From Aegilops tauschii subsp. strangulata (Eukaryota > Streptophyta > Magnoliopsida > Poales > Poaceae), in assembly GCF_002575655.3 (NCBI RefSeq), contig NC_053039.3, positions 236,570,622 to 236,634,621 on the forward strand: 64,000 bases of DNA. The letters are read 5' to 3'. This document shows, piece after piece, positions 12,703 to 24,999 of this stretch (the stretch's first letter is position 1; the number at the start of each line of letters is the position of its first letter). The position numbers and the translations under genes were made by a program. The notes beneath the pieces were generated by a model. It searched no databases and was not told where the DNA came from. It worked only from the letters and a program-made list of their open reading frames with translations.

Positions 12703-15700
12703 TGTAACACCCCGAGAATCATGCTACAGTAATCCCCCCTAATGGTGGCCATGTCATCATGATTACTATGCACACTGCCACTTAATAAAAATCAAATTCA
12801 AATTCAAATTTAAATTTCAAGTCAAAATAATATTTCTTTAAACGGTAGAACAAAAAAAATGTTTGTTGGGTTGAAAATAATCACTATATAATTTACATGT
12901 AGAAACTAACATTATTTGAGTTGTTAAAGTGCCCCTAAAGTATTTAAAACACACCCAGCAACACGTGTTCAACACATTTAAATTCAAACCGAAAATCAAA
13001 TAAATTGCGAATGCCCTCATTAGTTTTTGTGCAACCCTAGAATATTGCATATCATTTTTGTGCGAAGTTTCATATTTAAAAAAATTCATTTGATCACTAA
13101 ACTATTTAGAAAAACAATAGCTAAATTGGAAAACAGAAAAAGATAAAGATGAAGAAAAGAAAGGGAGAAATCCCCCTGTTCACTAAGCCCAGTACTAACA
13201 CTGTACCAGGCCCAGCCCAGCTGGCCGGCCTTTTCCCCTACCTCTCGCAGGGGAGAGGCAGAGCCGTGCGTGCCGGACATCCATGGCGCCAGGGCCACGT
13301 GCCGGCCATCCGCACCCTCCCTCGGCCTACTAAGGCGTCCCCCAGAAACCCTAGCTCGCCCTCATTCATTCCCCCTCGATCCCCATCGCCCCCCCTCTCC
13401 TCTGGCTCGATTTTGAGCTCGCAAGCTCACGCGGTCACCGCTGCCTCACCGTCGTTGACGCGTCCACCGGCCTCTCCGGCGTACGGGAGCACATCCTAGA
13501 GGTTCGCCGCGCTCTACCGCATCCGTTCAGGGCATTGGAACGAGGCAGGGAGCTGCGTAGCAGGCCCAGTCTTCGTCTTCTTCGTTCGGCCGTCGCCGTC
13601 TCGCCATCACCACCGCCTCTCCGGTCCACCCCGACCCTCCCCGAGCGTGTCAATGGACTCGCGGTGAGCAACTCCTCCGGATCCCTTCTTCCCCCGCCTC
13701 GATCCGGTCGCCATTTGCCGTCCCCGAGCACATCCGAGCTCGCGTGTACGCGTACATATGTGTGTGCGTGAGCTGCTGCTGCTTAACTTCCATCTGCTGC
13801 TGCTCTTCGTACTGCTGCTGCCGCTAGGTGCCCCTGCTGCTCTCGTACTGCTGCTGCCACTAGGTGCCGCCGTTGCCCGCCGTTGCTAGCCGTGCGCCGC
13901 TGCCTGCTGCTGCTGGCCACGGCCATGGTCGTGTGCGCCAGTGTGTGTGCGTGATGTGTGCGTAGTCGAGTGTGTGTGAGCGCGTTGTGTGTGTGCGTAC
14001 GTGTGTGGATGAGGCCGATCCTGGTTAGGTAGGTTAGCTAATTAGTAGTTAGGCTAAGTAGTGGTTAGGTATAGTGTAAATGACATGTGGGACCACCCTG
14101 GTTAATTACCATTTTATTAATCAAAAGACAATGACACACGGGACCCACTTACACTATTCATATGTTGACCAGTCAACCTTTGACCGGGTCAACCCAACCC
14201 CACTGGCCCCATTGTCATACTCACATGCTAGGGTAGCACTAGGTGACAAAAGTATATTCTGTTTTTAATTTGAACTAATATAAAACCAGAAATTCTAGAA
14301 ATTGTTTAAATCTTTAAAAATTAATATAAAATAATCCGTAACTCGGATGAAAATACTTTGTACATGAAAGTTGCTCAGAACGACGAGACGAATCCGGATA
14401 CGCAGCTTGTTCGTCCGCCACACATCCCTAGCATAGCATACACGCAACTTTCCCCCTCCGGTTCATCTGTCCGAAAACGCGAAACACCGGGAATACTTTC
14501 CCGATGTTTCCCCCCTTCGCCGGTATCACCTCGCACTGCGTTAGGGCACACCTAGCACCGCGTATTGACATGTTATGCTTTGTGATGCTTTGATTGCTCT
14601 GTTATTTATTGTGTTCCCATCCGTTACTTCTTTCCGGTAGACCCCAAGACCGCCGCCGGTACCCCTGTGATCGACTACATCGACGACGAACCCTTCTTGC
14701 CAGAGCAACCAGGCAAGCCCCCCCCCCTTGATCACCAGATATCGCCTATTCTTCTCTATACTGCTTGCATTAGAGTAGTGTAGCATGTTACTGCTTTCCG
14801 TTAATCCTATCCTGATGCATAGCCTGTCTTTGTTACTACAATTGTTACCCTTACCTGCTATCCTACTGCTTAGTATAGGATGCTAGTGTTCCATCAGTGG
14901 CCCTACACTCTTGTCCGTCTGCCATGCTATACTACTGGGCCGTGATCACTTCGGGAGGTGATCACGGGTATATACTATATACATTATATACATGACACAT
15001 GTGGTGACTAAAGTCGGGTCGGCTCGAGGAGTACCCGCAAGTGATTCTGATGAGGGGGCTGAAAGGACAGGTGGCTCCACCCCGGTAGAGGTGGGCCTGG
15101 GTTCCTGACGGCCCCCGACTGTTACTTTATGGCGGAGCGACAGGGCAGGTTGAGACCACCTAGGAGAGAGGTGGGCCTGGCCCTGGTCGGCGTTCGCGGA
15201 TAAATAACACGCTTAACGAGTTCTGGGTATTTGATCTGAGTCTGGCCATTTGGTCTATATGACCATCTACGCGGGAGTAGTTATGGGTATCCCGACGTCG
15301 TGGTATCAGCCGAAGCCTTCGTGACGTCAGCGACTGAGTGGCGCGCGCCGGATTGGACTGGAACGCCACTAGGCCAGGTCTGCTTCCGGCCGCGTACGCA
15401 ACGTGCAGGTGTGCATAGGGCGATGGGCCCAGACCCCTGCGCGCATAGGGTTAGACCGGCGTGCTGACCTCTCTGTTGTGCTTAGGTGGGGCTGCGACGT
15501 GTTGATCTTACGAGGCCGGGCATGACCCAGGAAAGTGTGTCCGGCCAAATGGGATCGAGCGTGTTGGGTTATGTGGTGCACCCCTGCAGGGAAGTTTATC
15601 TATTCGAATAGCCGTGTCCCTCGGTAAAAGGACGACCCGGAGTTGTACCTTGACCTTATGACAACTAGAACCGGATACTGAATAAAATACACCCTTCCAA

Positions 15701-16432
15701 GTGCCAGATACAACCCGGTGATCGCTCTCTAACAGGGCGACGAGGAGGGGATCGCCGGGAAGGATTATGCTATGCGATGCTACTTGGAGGACTTCAGTCT
15801 ACTCTCTTCTACATGCTGCAAGATGGAGATGGCCAGAAGTGTAGTCTTCGACAGGATTAGCTATCCCCCTCTTATTCTGGCATTCTGCAGTTCAGTCCAC
15901 TGATATGCCCCTTTACACATATACCCATGCATATGTAGTGTAGCTCCTTGCTTGCGAGTACTTTGGATGAGTACTCACGGTTGCCTTTCTCCCTCTTTTC
16001 CCCCTTTCCTTTCTACCTGGTTGTCGCAACCAGATGCTGGAGCCCAGGAGCCAGACGTCACCGTCGACGACGACTCCTACGACACTGGAGGTGCCTACTA
16101 CTACGTGCAGGCCCCTGACGAGGACCAGGAATAGTTAGGAGGATCCCAGGCAGGAGGCCTGCGCCTCGTTCGATCTGTATCCCAGTTTGTGCTAGCCTTC
16201 TTAAGGCAAACTTGTTTAACTTATGTCTGTACTCAGATATTGTTGCTTCCGCTGACTCGTCTGTGATCGAGCACTTGTATTCGAGCCCTCGAGGCCCATG
16301 GCTTGTATTATGATGCTTGTATGACTTATTTATGTTTTAGAGTTGTGTTGTGATATCTTCCCGTGAGTCCCTGATCTTGATCGTACACATTTGCGTGCAT
16401 GATTAGTGTACGGTCAAATCGGGGGCGTCACA
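12703..16432 (+). repeat. 3' LTR of element E
   Basis: This 3730 bp copy is collinear with 4781-8517 and shows only scattered substitutions and small indels, for example a shorter segment near 15258. The coding-like stretch near 16035-16134 is open here (ending ...APDEDQE), whereas the left copy has a TAG in the same frame. Confidence 0.92.
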
Positions 16433-18100
16433 ATCATGAAGCTTCGGATCAAGTTACCACTGAACTTCGTAGGTCCACAAGGACACGTTCCGCACCAGAG
16501 TGGTACGGCAACCCTGTCCTGGAAATCATGTTGTTGGACAATGGTGAACCTTGAAACTATGAAGAAGCGATGGCGGGCCCGGATTTCGACAAATGGCTAG
16601 AAGCCATGAAATCCGAGATAGAATCCATGTATGAAAACAAAGTATGGACTTTGACTGACTTGCCCGATAAGCGGCGAGCCATAGAAAACAAATGGATCTT
16701 TAAGAAGAAGACGGACGCAGATGGTAATGTGACCATCTACAAAGCTCGACTTGTCGCTAAGGGTTATCGACAAGTTCAAGGGGTTGACTACGATGAGACT
16801 TTCTCACCCGTAGCGAAGCTGAAGTCCGTCCGAATCATGTTAGCAATTGCCGCATACTATGATTATGAGATATGGCAGATGGACGTCAAAACGGCATTCC
16901 TTAATGGCTTCCTTAAGGAAGAGTTGTATATGATGCAGCCGGAAGGTTTTGTCGATCCTAAGAATGCTAACAAAGTATGCAAGCTCCAGCGCTCAATCTA
17001 TGGGCTGGTGCAAGCATCTTGGAGTTGGAACATTCGCTTTGATGAGATGATCAAAGCGTTTGGGTTTACATAGACTTATGGAGAAGCCTGGGAGCTCTGT
17101 AGCATTTCTCATATTATATGTGGATGACATATTATTGATGGGAAATGATATAGAATTCTTGGAAAGTATAAAGGCCTATTTGAATAAGTGTTTTTCAATG
17201 AAGGACCTTGGAGAAGCTGCTTATATATTGGGCATCAAGATCTATAGAGATAGATCAAGACGCCTCATTGGTCTTTCACAGAGTACATACCTTGACAAGA
17301 TATTGAAGAAGTTCAATATGGATCAGTCCAAGAAGGGGTTCTTGCCTGTATTGTAAGGTGTGCAATTGAGCAAGGCTCAATGCCCGACCACGGCAGAAGA
17401 TATAGAAAAGATGAGTGTCATCCCCTATGCCTCGGCCATAGGGTCTATTATGTATGCCATGCTGTGTACCAGACCTGATGTGAACCTTGCCGTAAGTTTG
17501 GTAGGAAGATACCAAAGTAATCCCGGCATGGAACAGTGGACAGCGGTCAAGAATATCCTGAAGTACCTGAAGAGGACTAAGGATATGTTTCTCGTTTATG
17601 GAGGTGACGAAGAGCTCGTCGTAAAGGGTTACGTCGACGCTAGCTTCGACACAGATCTGGATGACTCGAAGTCACAAACCGGATACGTGTATATTTTGAA
17701 TGGAGGAGCAGTAAGCTGGTGCAGTTGCAAGCAAAGCGTCGTGGCGGGATCTACATGTGAAGCAGAGTACATGGCAGCCTCGGAGGCAGCACAGGAAGCA
17801 GTCTGGATGAAGGAGTTCATTACCGACCGAGGGGTGATTCCCAATGCGTCGGGCCCGATGACTCTCTTCTGTGACAACACTGGAGCTATTGCCCTTGCGA
17901 AGGAGCCCAGGTTTCACAGGAAGACCAGGCATATCAAGCGTCGCTTCAACTCCATTCGTGAAAGTGTTCAAAATGGAGACATAGATATTTGTAAAGTACA
18001 CACGGACCTGAATGTAGCAGATCCGTTGACTAAACCTCTCCCTAGGGCAAAACATGATCAACACCAGGACGCAATGGGTGTTCGATTCATCACAATGTAA
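16433..18100 (+). pseudogene. Copia A reverse transcriptase-RNase H, broken
   Basis: This is the second half of the A polyprotein, after the interruption by E. The Copia RT motifs are clear: KARLVAKGYRQVQGVDYDET near 16741, QMDVKTAFLNG near 16875, and the catalytic YVDD near 17120. RNase H follows with YVDASFDTDLDDSKSQTGY and a SWCSCKQSVVAGSTCEAEY block (about 17630-17780), ending near 18100. Lesions are a TAG at 17071-17073, a short deletion just after it relative to the normal family reading, and a TAA at 17354-17356. The protein would copy element RNA into DNA and degrade the RNA strand, but this copy is not translatable through. Confidence 0.92.
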
Positions 18101-18117
18101 CTAGATTATTGACTCTA

Positions 18118-18132
18118 GTGCAAGTGGGAGAC
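18118..18132 (+). other. Polypurine tract, Copia A
   Basis: GTGCAAGTGGGAGAC lies directly before the 3' LTR, the position required for plus-strand DNA priming. Confidence 0.8.
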
Positions 18133-19853
18133 TATTGGAAATATGCCCTAGAGGCAATAATAAATGGTTATTATTATATTTCTTTGTTCATGGTAATTGT
18201 CTATTATTCATGCTATAATTGTATTGTCCGGAAATCGTAATACATGTGTGAATACATAGACCACAACGTGTCCCTAGTAAGCCTCTAGTTGACTAGCTCG
18301 TTGATCAACAGATAGTCATGGTTTCCTGACTATGGACATTGGATGTCATTGATAACGGGATCACATCATTAGGAGAATGATGTGATGGAAAAGACCCAAT
18401 CCTAAGCATAGCATAAAAGATCGTGTAGTTTCGTGTGCTAGAGCTTTTCCAATGTCAAGTATCTTTTCCTTAGACCATGAGATCGTGCAACTCCCGGATA
18501 CCGTAGGAGTGCTTTGGGTGTGCCAAACGTCACAACGTAACTGGGTGACTATAAAGGTGCACTACGGGTATCTCCGAAAGTGTCTGTTGGGTTGGCACGG
18601 ATCGAGACTGGGATTTGTCACTCCGTGTGACGGAGACGTATCTCTGGGCCCACTCGGTAATGCATCATCATAATGAGCTCAATGTGACTAAGGCGTTAGT
18701 CACGGGATCATGCATTGCGGTACGAGTAAAGAGACTTGCCGGTAACGAGATTGAACAAGGTATTGGGATACCGACGGTCGAATCTCGGGCAAGTAACATA
18801 CCGATTGACAAAGGGAATTGCATACGGGATTGATTGAATCCTCGACACCGTGGTTCATCCGATGAGATCATCGTGGAACATGTGGGAGCCAACATGGGTA
18901 TCCAGATCCCGCTGTTGGTTATTGATCGGAGAGGCGTCTCGGTCATGTCTGCATGTCTCCCGAACCCGTAGGGTCTACACACTTAAGGTTCGGTGACGCT
19001 AGGGTTGTAGAGATATATGTATGCGGAAACCCGAAAGTTGTTCAGAGTCCTGGATGAGATCCCGGACGTCACGAGAGGTTCCGGAATGGTCCGGAGGTGA
19101 AGAATTATATATAGGAAGTCCAGTTTCGGCCACCGGGAAAGTTTCGGGGGTTACCGGTATTGTACCGGGACCACCGGAAGGGTCCCGGGGGTCCACCGGG
19201 TGGGTCCACCTATCCCGGAGGGCCCCGTGGATTGAAAGTGGAAGGGAACCAGCCCTTAGTGGGCTGGGGCGCCCCCCCTTGGGCCTCCCCCCATGCGCCT
19301 AGGGTTGGGAACCCTAGGGGGGAGTTCCGCCTTGCCTTGGGGGGCAAGGCAACCCCTTCCCCCCCTTTGGCCGCCGCCCCCCCCTTTGGATCTCATCCCC
19401 AGGGCCGGCGCCCCCCAGGGGGCCTATATAAAGGGGGGAGGGAGGGCAGCAGACTACAGCCTTGGGCGCCTCCCTCCTCCCCTGCAACACCTCTCTCTCT
19501 CTCTCTCGCAGAAGCTCGGCGAAGCCCTGCCGGAGACCCGCTACATCCACCACCACGCCGTCGTGCTGCTGGATCTCCATCAACCTCTCCTTCCCCCTTG
19601 CTGGATCAAGAAGGAGGAGACGTCGCTGCACCGTACGTGTGTTGAACGCGGAGGTGCCGTCCGTTCGGCACTCGGTCATCGGTGATTTGGATCACGGCGA
19701 GTACGACTCCGTCATCCACGTTCATTGGAACGCTTCCGCTCGCGATCTACAAGGGTATGTAGATGCACTCCCTTCCCCTCGTTGCTAGTATACTCCATAG
19801 ATGCATCTTGGTGAACGTAGGAAAATTTTAAAATTATGCTACGATTACCAACA
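18133..19853 (+). repeat. 3' LTR of Copia A, complete
   Basis: The LTR is 1721 bp, beginning TATTGGAAATATGCCC (a G-to-A change from the usual TGTTGG start seen in B) and ending CCAACA. A TATA box lies at about 19425. It is collinear with 1-1172 from 18681 onward. Confidence 0.93.
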
Positions 19854-19899
19854 ATATGCCCGCAAAAAGTAACATTTTTTAAATGATTGGTTTGTGATA

Positions 19900-20165
19900 A
19901 CTAAAATTCTATATGAAAATTCTAACAGTTTGACATTAATCTAATTCATCTAACTAAAACTCATTCTAAAATTTCTAACATTTCTATATATATAACTAAC
20001 ATTTCTAATATTTCTATAACTAAAAAACAGAAAAATTGCTGACATTTCTATAAATATTTCTATAACTTAAAAACAGAAAAAAAATATAATATTTCTATAT
20101 AACTAACATTTCTAATATTTCTATAACTAAAAAACAGAAAAATTTCTATAACTAAAAAACTAAAA
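19900..20165. repeat. A/T-rich degenerate short repeats
   Basis: Variants of ATTTCTATAACTAAAAAACAG and CTAACATTTCTA recur many times. It is non-coding and probably part of the CACTA interior. Confidence 0.75.
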
Positions 20166-20189
20166 AACAATGTGTGTGTGTGTGGACAT

Positions 20190-20460
20190 GGCGGCCGGGG
20201 CAGGAGCTCACCGGCGAGGCGAGGCGACGGGGGGCGGCGAAGGGGACGGCGACGGGCGGCAACGACGGTGATGGGGACGGGGCGGTGACGACGGGGACGG
20301 GGACGGGCCGGGCGGGGACGACGGGGCGGGGCGCGGTGACGACGGGGATGGGGCGGCGACGGGGACGGCCGGCGCGGCGACGACGGGGACGGGGCGGCGA
20401 CGGGGGCGTCGACAGGGGCGTCGACGAGGGGTGGCAACGGGGGGCGGCGGGCGACGGGGC
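20190..20460. repeat. G/C-rich minisatellite-like tract
   Basis: Irregular tandem copies of motifs such as GGGGACGGGGCGGCGACGG occur. Arginine/proline-rich reading frames on both strands are products of this composition. On the minus strand it follows a TATA box and the subterminal-type repeats, so it may be the start of a transcribed region of the CACTA element. Confidence 0.75.
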
Positions 20461-20505
20461 AGAGGAGAAGAAGCAGATGAGAAACTAAATTTTTTGAAGT
20501 GTTTT

Positions 20506-20516
20506 CTTATATAGGA
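20506..20516 (-). promoter_or_regulatory. Possible TATA box downstream of internal subterminal repeats
   Basis: On the minus strand CCTATATAAG follows directly after the repeat block 20517-20690. The terminal copy near 25950 has the comparable CCTACATAAA after its repeats. Motif-only evidence. Confidence 0.4.
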
Positions 20517-20690
20517 TGGGCCTTTAGTACCGGTTGGAGCGACCAACCGGTACTAAAGGTCAATTTTGGCCAGGCCAAGCGGCGGGAAGCGCCCACCTTT
20601 AGTACCGGGTGGTGGCTCCAACCGGTACTAAACACCTTCCCTTTAATACCGGTTTGAGCCACCAGCCGGTACTAAAGGTGGTGCGCTGGC
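20517..20690. repeat. Internal block of CACTA subterminal-type repeats
   Basis: Three inverted pairs of the motif TTTAGTACCGGTT and its complement AACCGGTACTAAA lie here (one pair with a TTTAATACCGG variant). The same motif fills the terminal region at 25965-26130. Such motifs are known binding sites for the transposon's own proteins at CACTA ends. Confidence 0.75.
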
Positions 20691-20699
20691 GCAGCTGCG

Positions 20700-21589
20700 G
20701 TGCGTCATGTTTAGTCCCACCTCGCTAGCCGAGGCACGGCCGCACTGCTTTATAAGCCCCAGTGCGGTAGCTCTCTCGAGCTCCTCTCCAAAGCAGGCCT
20801 ACTGGGCCTAAATGTTCCGTGCTGCCCAGTGGGCCTACTGGGCCTTTGCGGGCCTGCATCCTGGCCCAACAACAGGTTGGGTTTCTAGTCGTATGCAGGC
20901 CGCTGTGCGCAGTAGGCGGGCTTTTTTATTTTCTTGTTTTTTTTGCTTTATTTATTTTTGCTTTATTTATTTTTGAGTTGTTTTTTGCTGTATTTAGAGT
21001 TTCTTTGTGAATATTTTTGCTTTAGGTACAAAAAATTACAAACATTCTATTAGTGCCGGTAGATTACAAATTTGAATAGTTTACATTTTGAATTATTTGA
21101 AATTTGTGTGAATCACTAGTTTGTGAATAACTTAACTTTGAAAATAGATTTTTCAGTGATTCTTTTTTCTTATGTTTAATATTAGTGTGTTTTATCATTA
21201 TACTCAATTTGGTAATGCTTAAGTTATTTAAAAAATGAAATGCCTTTGTAACGGATGAGTTTTCATCCGAAACCCTGATACTTCGAAAGAGATTGTCCAT
21301 TTTGTACACGAAGTGCATCCAGTTTTGCGGTAACCCTCTCTACTTTTTTGCACATGCTATGTGGGTGAAATTATGATACCATGCCAACTTTCAACCTTTT
21401 CTGAGTTCATTTGAAATGCTTTTCAATTTCAGGGTCATTTAGCTGAAAAATCAGTAAATGCATGAAAGAATTTGTTTGCACATAAAATTTCTTCGCGTTT
21501 CAAATGCCAAAACACATAACTCCCCTAACTATTACAGAGATTCCCTCCTGGGTGTGAAACACAGAAGAAAGTGATGATAGTGAAGCCGA
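20700..21589 (-). other. Non-coding 3' region of CACTA element
   Basis: This is the 0.9 kb downstream of the transposase relic on the minus strand. It includes repeated GGCCCAGTAGGCC-like segments near 20800-20850, T-rich runs near 20930-21000 and no supported gene. Confidence 0.6.
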
Positions 21590-24500
21590 TCACATCCCAG
21601 ATCTTTGGGTGTGAAACTTTTTCTTCGCGTGTGTCCCTTTGCGCCGTAGCCATGGAAAATATTCATCATTTAAGTGGATGCTCGGGTCAATATTCACTGT
21701 GAATGGAGCAATTTCATCAAACTTTTCATAATCTTCTGACATGTCTGTCTTGTCATCCACTCCCACGATGTTTCTCTTCCCAGAAAGAACTATGTGGCGC
21801 TTTGGCTCATCGTCTGATGCATTCGCTTCCTTATCTTTTCTTTTTCTCGGCTTGGTAGACATATCCTTCACATAGAAAACCTGTGCCACATCATTAGCTA
21901 GGACGAATGGTTCGTCTGCATACGCAAGATTGTTGAGATCCACTGTTGTCATTCCATACTGCGGGTCTTCCGTTACCCCGCCTCATGTCATATTGACCCA
22001 TTTGCACCGAAACAAAGGGACCTTCAAACCACGTCCATAGTCAAGTTCCCATATCTCCTCTATGTAACCATAATATGTTTCCTTTCCCGTCTTGGTTGTT
22101 GCATCAAAGCGGACACCACTGTTTTGGTTGCTGCTCTTCTTATCTTGGGCGATCGTGTAAAATGTATTACCATTTATCTCGTACCCTTTGAAAGTCATTA
22201 TATTCAAAGATGGTAACTGGGACAGCGAGTACAGGTCATCTTCAATAGAGGCGTCATGCATGGTACGTGTCTGCAACCAGCCGGCAAAACTCCTGGTTTG
22301 TTCACGTGTAATCCAGTCATCCGACCGCTCCGGGTGTTTGGAGCGTAGAAAATTCTTGTGTTCGTCCATATACGGAGCCACCAAGGCGGAATTCTGTAGA
22401 ACTGTGTAGTGTGCTTCAGTGAGAGAATGTCCGTCCATACATATTTTTGGATTCCCTCCTAGCGTGCCTTTTCCATCCAGTCTGCCCTTATGCCGTGATT
22501 CAGGAACACCAATCGGCTTAAGGTCAGGAATAAAGTCAATACAAAACTCAATGACCTCCTCATTTTTATGGCCCTTGGAGATGCTTCCTTCTGGCCTAGC
22601 ACGGTTATGAACATATTTCTTTAAGACTCCCATGAACCTCTCAAAGGGGAACATATTGTGTAGAAATACAGGACCCAAAACGTTAATCTCTTTGCATAGG
22701 TGAACTAGGACGTGTGTCATGATGTTGAAGAAGGATGGTGGGAACACAAACTCGAAACTGACAAGACATTGCACCAAATCATTCTCTAACCTTGGTATGA
22801 TTTCTGGATCGATTACCTTCTGAGGGATTGCATTGAGGAATGCACATAGCTTCACAATGGCTAATCGAACGTTATCCGATAGAAGCCCCCTCAATGCAAC
22901 CGGAAGCAGTTGCGTCATAATCACATGGCAGTCATGAGACTTTAGGTTCTGGAACTTTTTCTCTGCCATGTTTATTATTCCCTTCATATTCGACGAGAAG
23001 CTAGACGGTACCTTAATACTGAGCAGGCATTCAAAGAAGATTTCCTTCTCTTCTTTGGTAAGAGCGTAGCTGGCATGACCCTGATGTATGTCATCTTTTC
23101 CATGCATATGTTGCTGGTCCTCCCGTGCCTCAGGTGTATCTTTTGTCTTCCCATACACGCCCAAGAAGCCAAGCAGGGTCACGCAAAGATTCTTCGTCAC
23201 ATGCATCACGTTGATTGCAGAGCGGACCTCTAGGACTTTCCAATAGGGCGGGTCCCAAAATATAGATTTCTTCTTCCACATGGGTGCGCGTCCGTCAGCG
23301 TCATTCGGAACAGGTTGTTCGCCAGGACCCTTTCCAAAGACTACCTTCAACCATATCATGTACATCAGCACCAGTACGGTGGCGAGGCTTCGTCCGGTGA
23401 TCCGTCTCACCTTTGAAATGTTTGCCTTTCTTTCTTACGGGATGCCTGCTCGAAAGAAATCGACGATGTCCCAGGTACACATTCTTCCTACAATTGTCCA
23501 AATATATATTGTCGGTATCATCCAAACAGTGCGTGCATGCGCGGTATCCCTTGTTTGTCTGTCCTGAAAGGTTACTAAGAGCAGGCCAATCATTGATGGT
23601 CACGAACAACAAGGCCTTTAGGTCAAATTCTTCCCCCATGTGCTCATCCCACGCACGTACACCTGTTCCATTCCACAGCTGTAAGAGTTCTTCAACTAAT
23701 GGCCTTAGGTACACATCAATGTCGTTGCCGGGTTGCTTAGGGCCTTGGATGAGCACTGGCATCATAATGAACTTCTGCTTCATGCACAACCAAGGAGGAA
23801 GGTTATACAAACATAGAGTCACAGGCCAGGTGCTATGGTTGCTGCTCTGCTCCCCAAAAGGATTAATGCCATCTACGCTTAGACCAAACCATACGTTCCT
23901 TGCGTCATCTGGAAACTCCTTCCCATACTTTCTCTCGATTTTTCTCCACTGCAACCAGTCAGCGGGTACTCTCAACTTTCCGTCTTTCTTACGGTCTTCT
24001 CTGTGCCATCGCATCGCCTTGGCATGCTCTTTGTTTTGGAACAAACGTTTCAACCATGGTATTCTAGGAGCATACCACATCACCTTGGCAGGAATCTTCT
24101 TCCTGGGGCGCTCGCCCTCAACATCACCAGGGTCATCGCGCCTGATCTTATAGTGCAATGCACCGCATACCGGGCAAGCGTTCAAATCCTCGTACTCACC
24201 GCGGTAGAGGATGCAGTCATTAGGGCATGCATGTATCTTCTGCACCTCTAACCCTAGAGGGCAGACAGCCTTCTTTGCTTCGTACGTACTCTCGGGCAAT
24301 TCGTTGTCCTTTGGAAGCATATTCTTTAGCATTACCAGCAACTTTCCAAATCCCTTGTCAGATACACCATTCTCTGCCTTCCATTGTAGCAATTCCAGTG
24401 TGGTGCCAAACTTTTTCTTGTCAGCTTCGCAATTCGGGTACAACAATTTCTTGTGATCCTCTAACATGCGCTGCAACTTCTTCTTCTCCAAATCACTTGC

Positions 24501-24923
24501 GCAGTTTCTCTTCTCATCGGCAATGGCCCGACCTAGATCATCAGCGGGCTCATCTGATGCCTCTTCTTCAGCTTCTTCCCACATTGCCGGCTCAGCTTCT
24601 TCCCCCATTGTTGTATCATCGTATTCAGGGAACCCATGGCCAGGATAGCTGTCGTCGTCCTCTTCTTCTTCATTGTCTTCCATCATAACCCCTCTTTCTC
24701 CGTGCTTGGTCCAAACATTATAGTGGGGCATGAAACCGGACTTAAACAGGTGGACGTGAATGGTTCTTGACGTAGAGTAATTGTGATCATTCTTACAGAC
24801 TAAACATGGACAAGGCATAAAACCATCCGCCCGCTTGTTTGCCTCAGCCGCAAGCAGAAAAGTTTGCACGCCATTAATGAACTCCGGAGAGCATCGGTCG
24901 TCGTACATCCATTGTCGGCTCAT
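21590..24923 (-). pseudogene. CACTA TNP2-type transposase, nearly complete
   Basis: The transposase that cuts and joins CACTA ends. From the minus-strand ATG at 24923 (MSRQWMYDDR) it shows the transposase-associated N-terminal domain with CPCLVCKN, an acidic linker (MEDNEEEEDDD), then the TNP2 core (CPNDCILYRGEYEDLNACPVC, NVWFGLSVDGINPF, and THCLDDTDNIYL). It continues with the downstream region around ALTKEEKEIFFECL and LKSHDCHVIMTQLLPVALRG and a C-terminal part containing DVAQVFYVKDMS, ending at 21590. It reads through except for one frameshift near 23348, where two overlapping frames must be joined, and one in-frame TGA at 21983-21985 where the family context predicts a glycine codon. An ATG two codons upstream (24929) is an alternative start. 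Domain identity is from family knowledge. Confidence 0.9.
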
Positions 24924-24999
24924 CTTCATTACACAACACCGAAAAGACCAAATTAATACAAGTTCATACAAGACTTAAATGCAACAAACAAATAACTCT

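Larger units (their letters stand above)
4780..16432 (+). mobile_element. Element E: non-coding LTR retrotransposon with 3.7 kb LTRs
   Basis: Two nearly identical direct repeats, 4781-8517 and 12703-16432, begin TGTAACACCCC and end GTCACA. They flank a 4.2 kb interior with a tRNA-Met primer site and a purine-rich stretch before the right LTR. The flanking Copia sequence is duplicated as ATCAT at 4775-4779 and 16433-16437, leaving one extra T at 4780. Removing E plus one ATCAT restores collinearity with copy B. There is no gag or pol, so it would need enzymes in trans, as in the LARD class of elements. The sequence just before the right LTR (CTCGGGACGAGATTTC) resembles the 3' end of Gypsy chromovirus elements, suggesting a Gypsy origin. 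I cannot name the family. Confidence 0.9.
1..19853 (+). mobile_element. Copia LTR retrotransposon A (Angela/BARE-1/WIS group), interrupted by element E
   Basis: The element reads 5' LTR (cut by the window start), tRNA-Met primer site, long leader, gag-protease-integrase, then reverse transcriptase-RNase H, polypurine tract and complete 3' LTR, which is the Copia domain order. The LTR start at 18133 matches the LTR start of copy B at 58327 and is the well-known Angela/BARE-1/WIS type of Triticeae. Position 1 corresponds to 18681, so about 548 bp of the 5' LTR lie outside. The two LTRs differ by only scattered changes over about 1.17 kb by eye, so insertion was fairly recent. Element E (4780-16432) splits the pol gene between integrase and RT. 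The right flank begins ATATG at 19854; the matching left target copy is outside the window. Confidence 0.93.

Noticed and set aside
20174..20546. Arg/Gly- or Pro-rich proteins on both strands
   Set aside because: Products of a GGGGACGGGGCGGCGAC-type tandem repeat.
22188..24688. Plus-strand frames opposite the transposase (for example 23413-24153)
   Set aside because: Shadows of the minus-strand TNP2 coding sequence.
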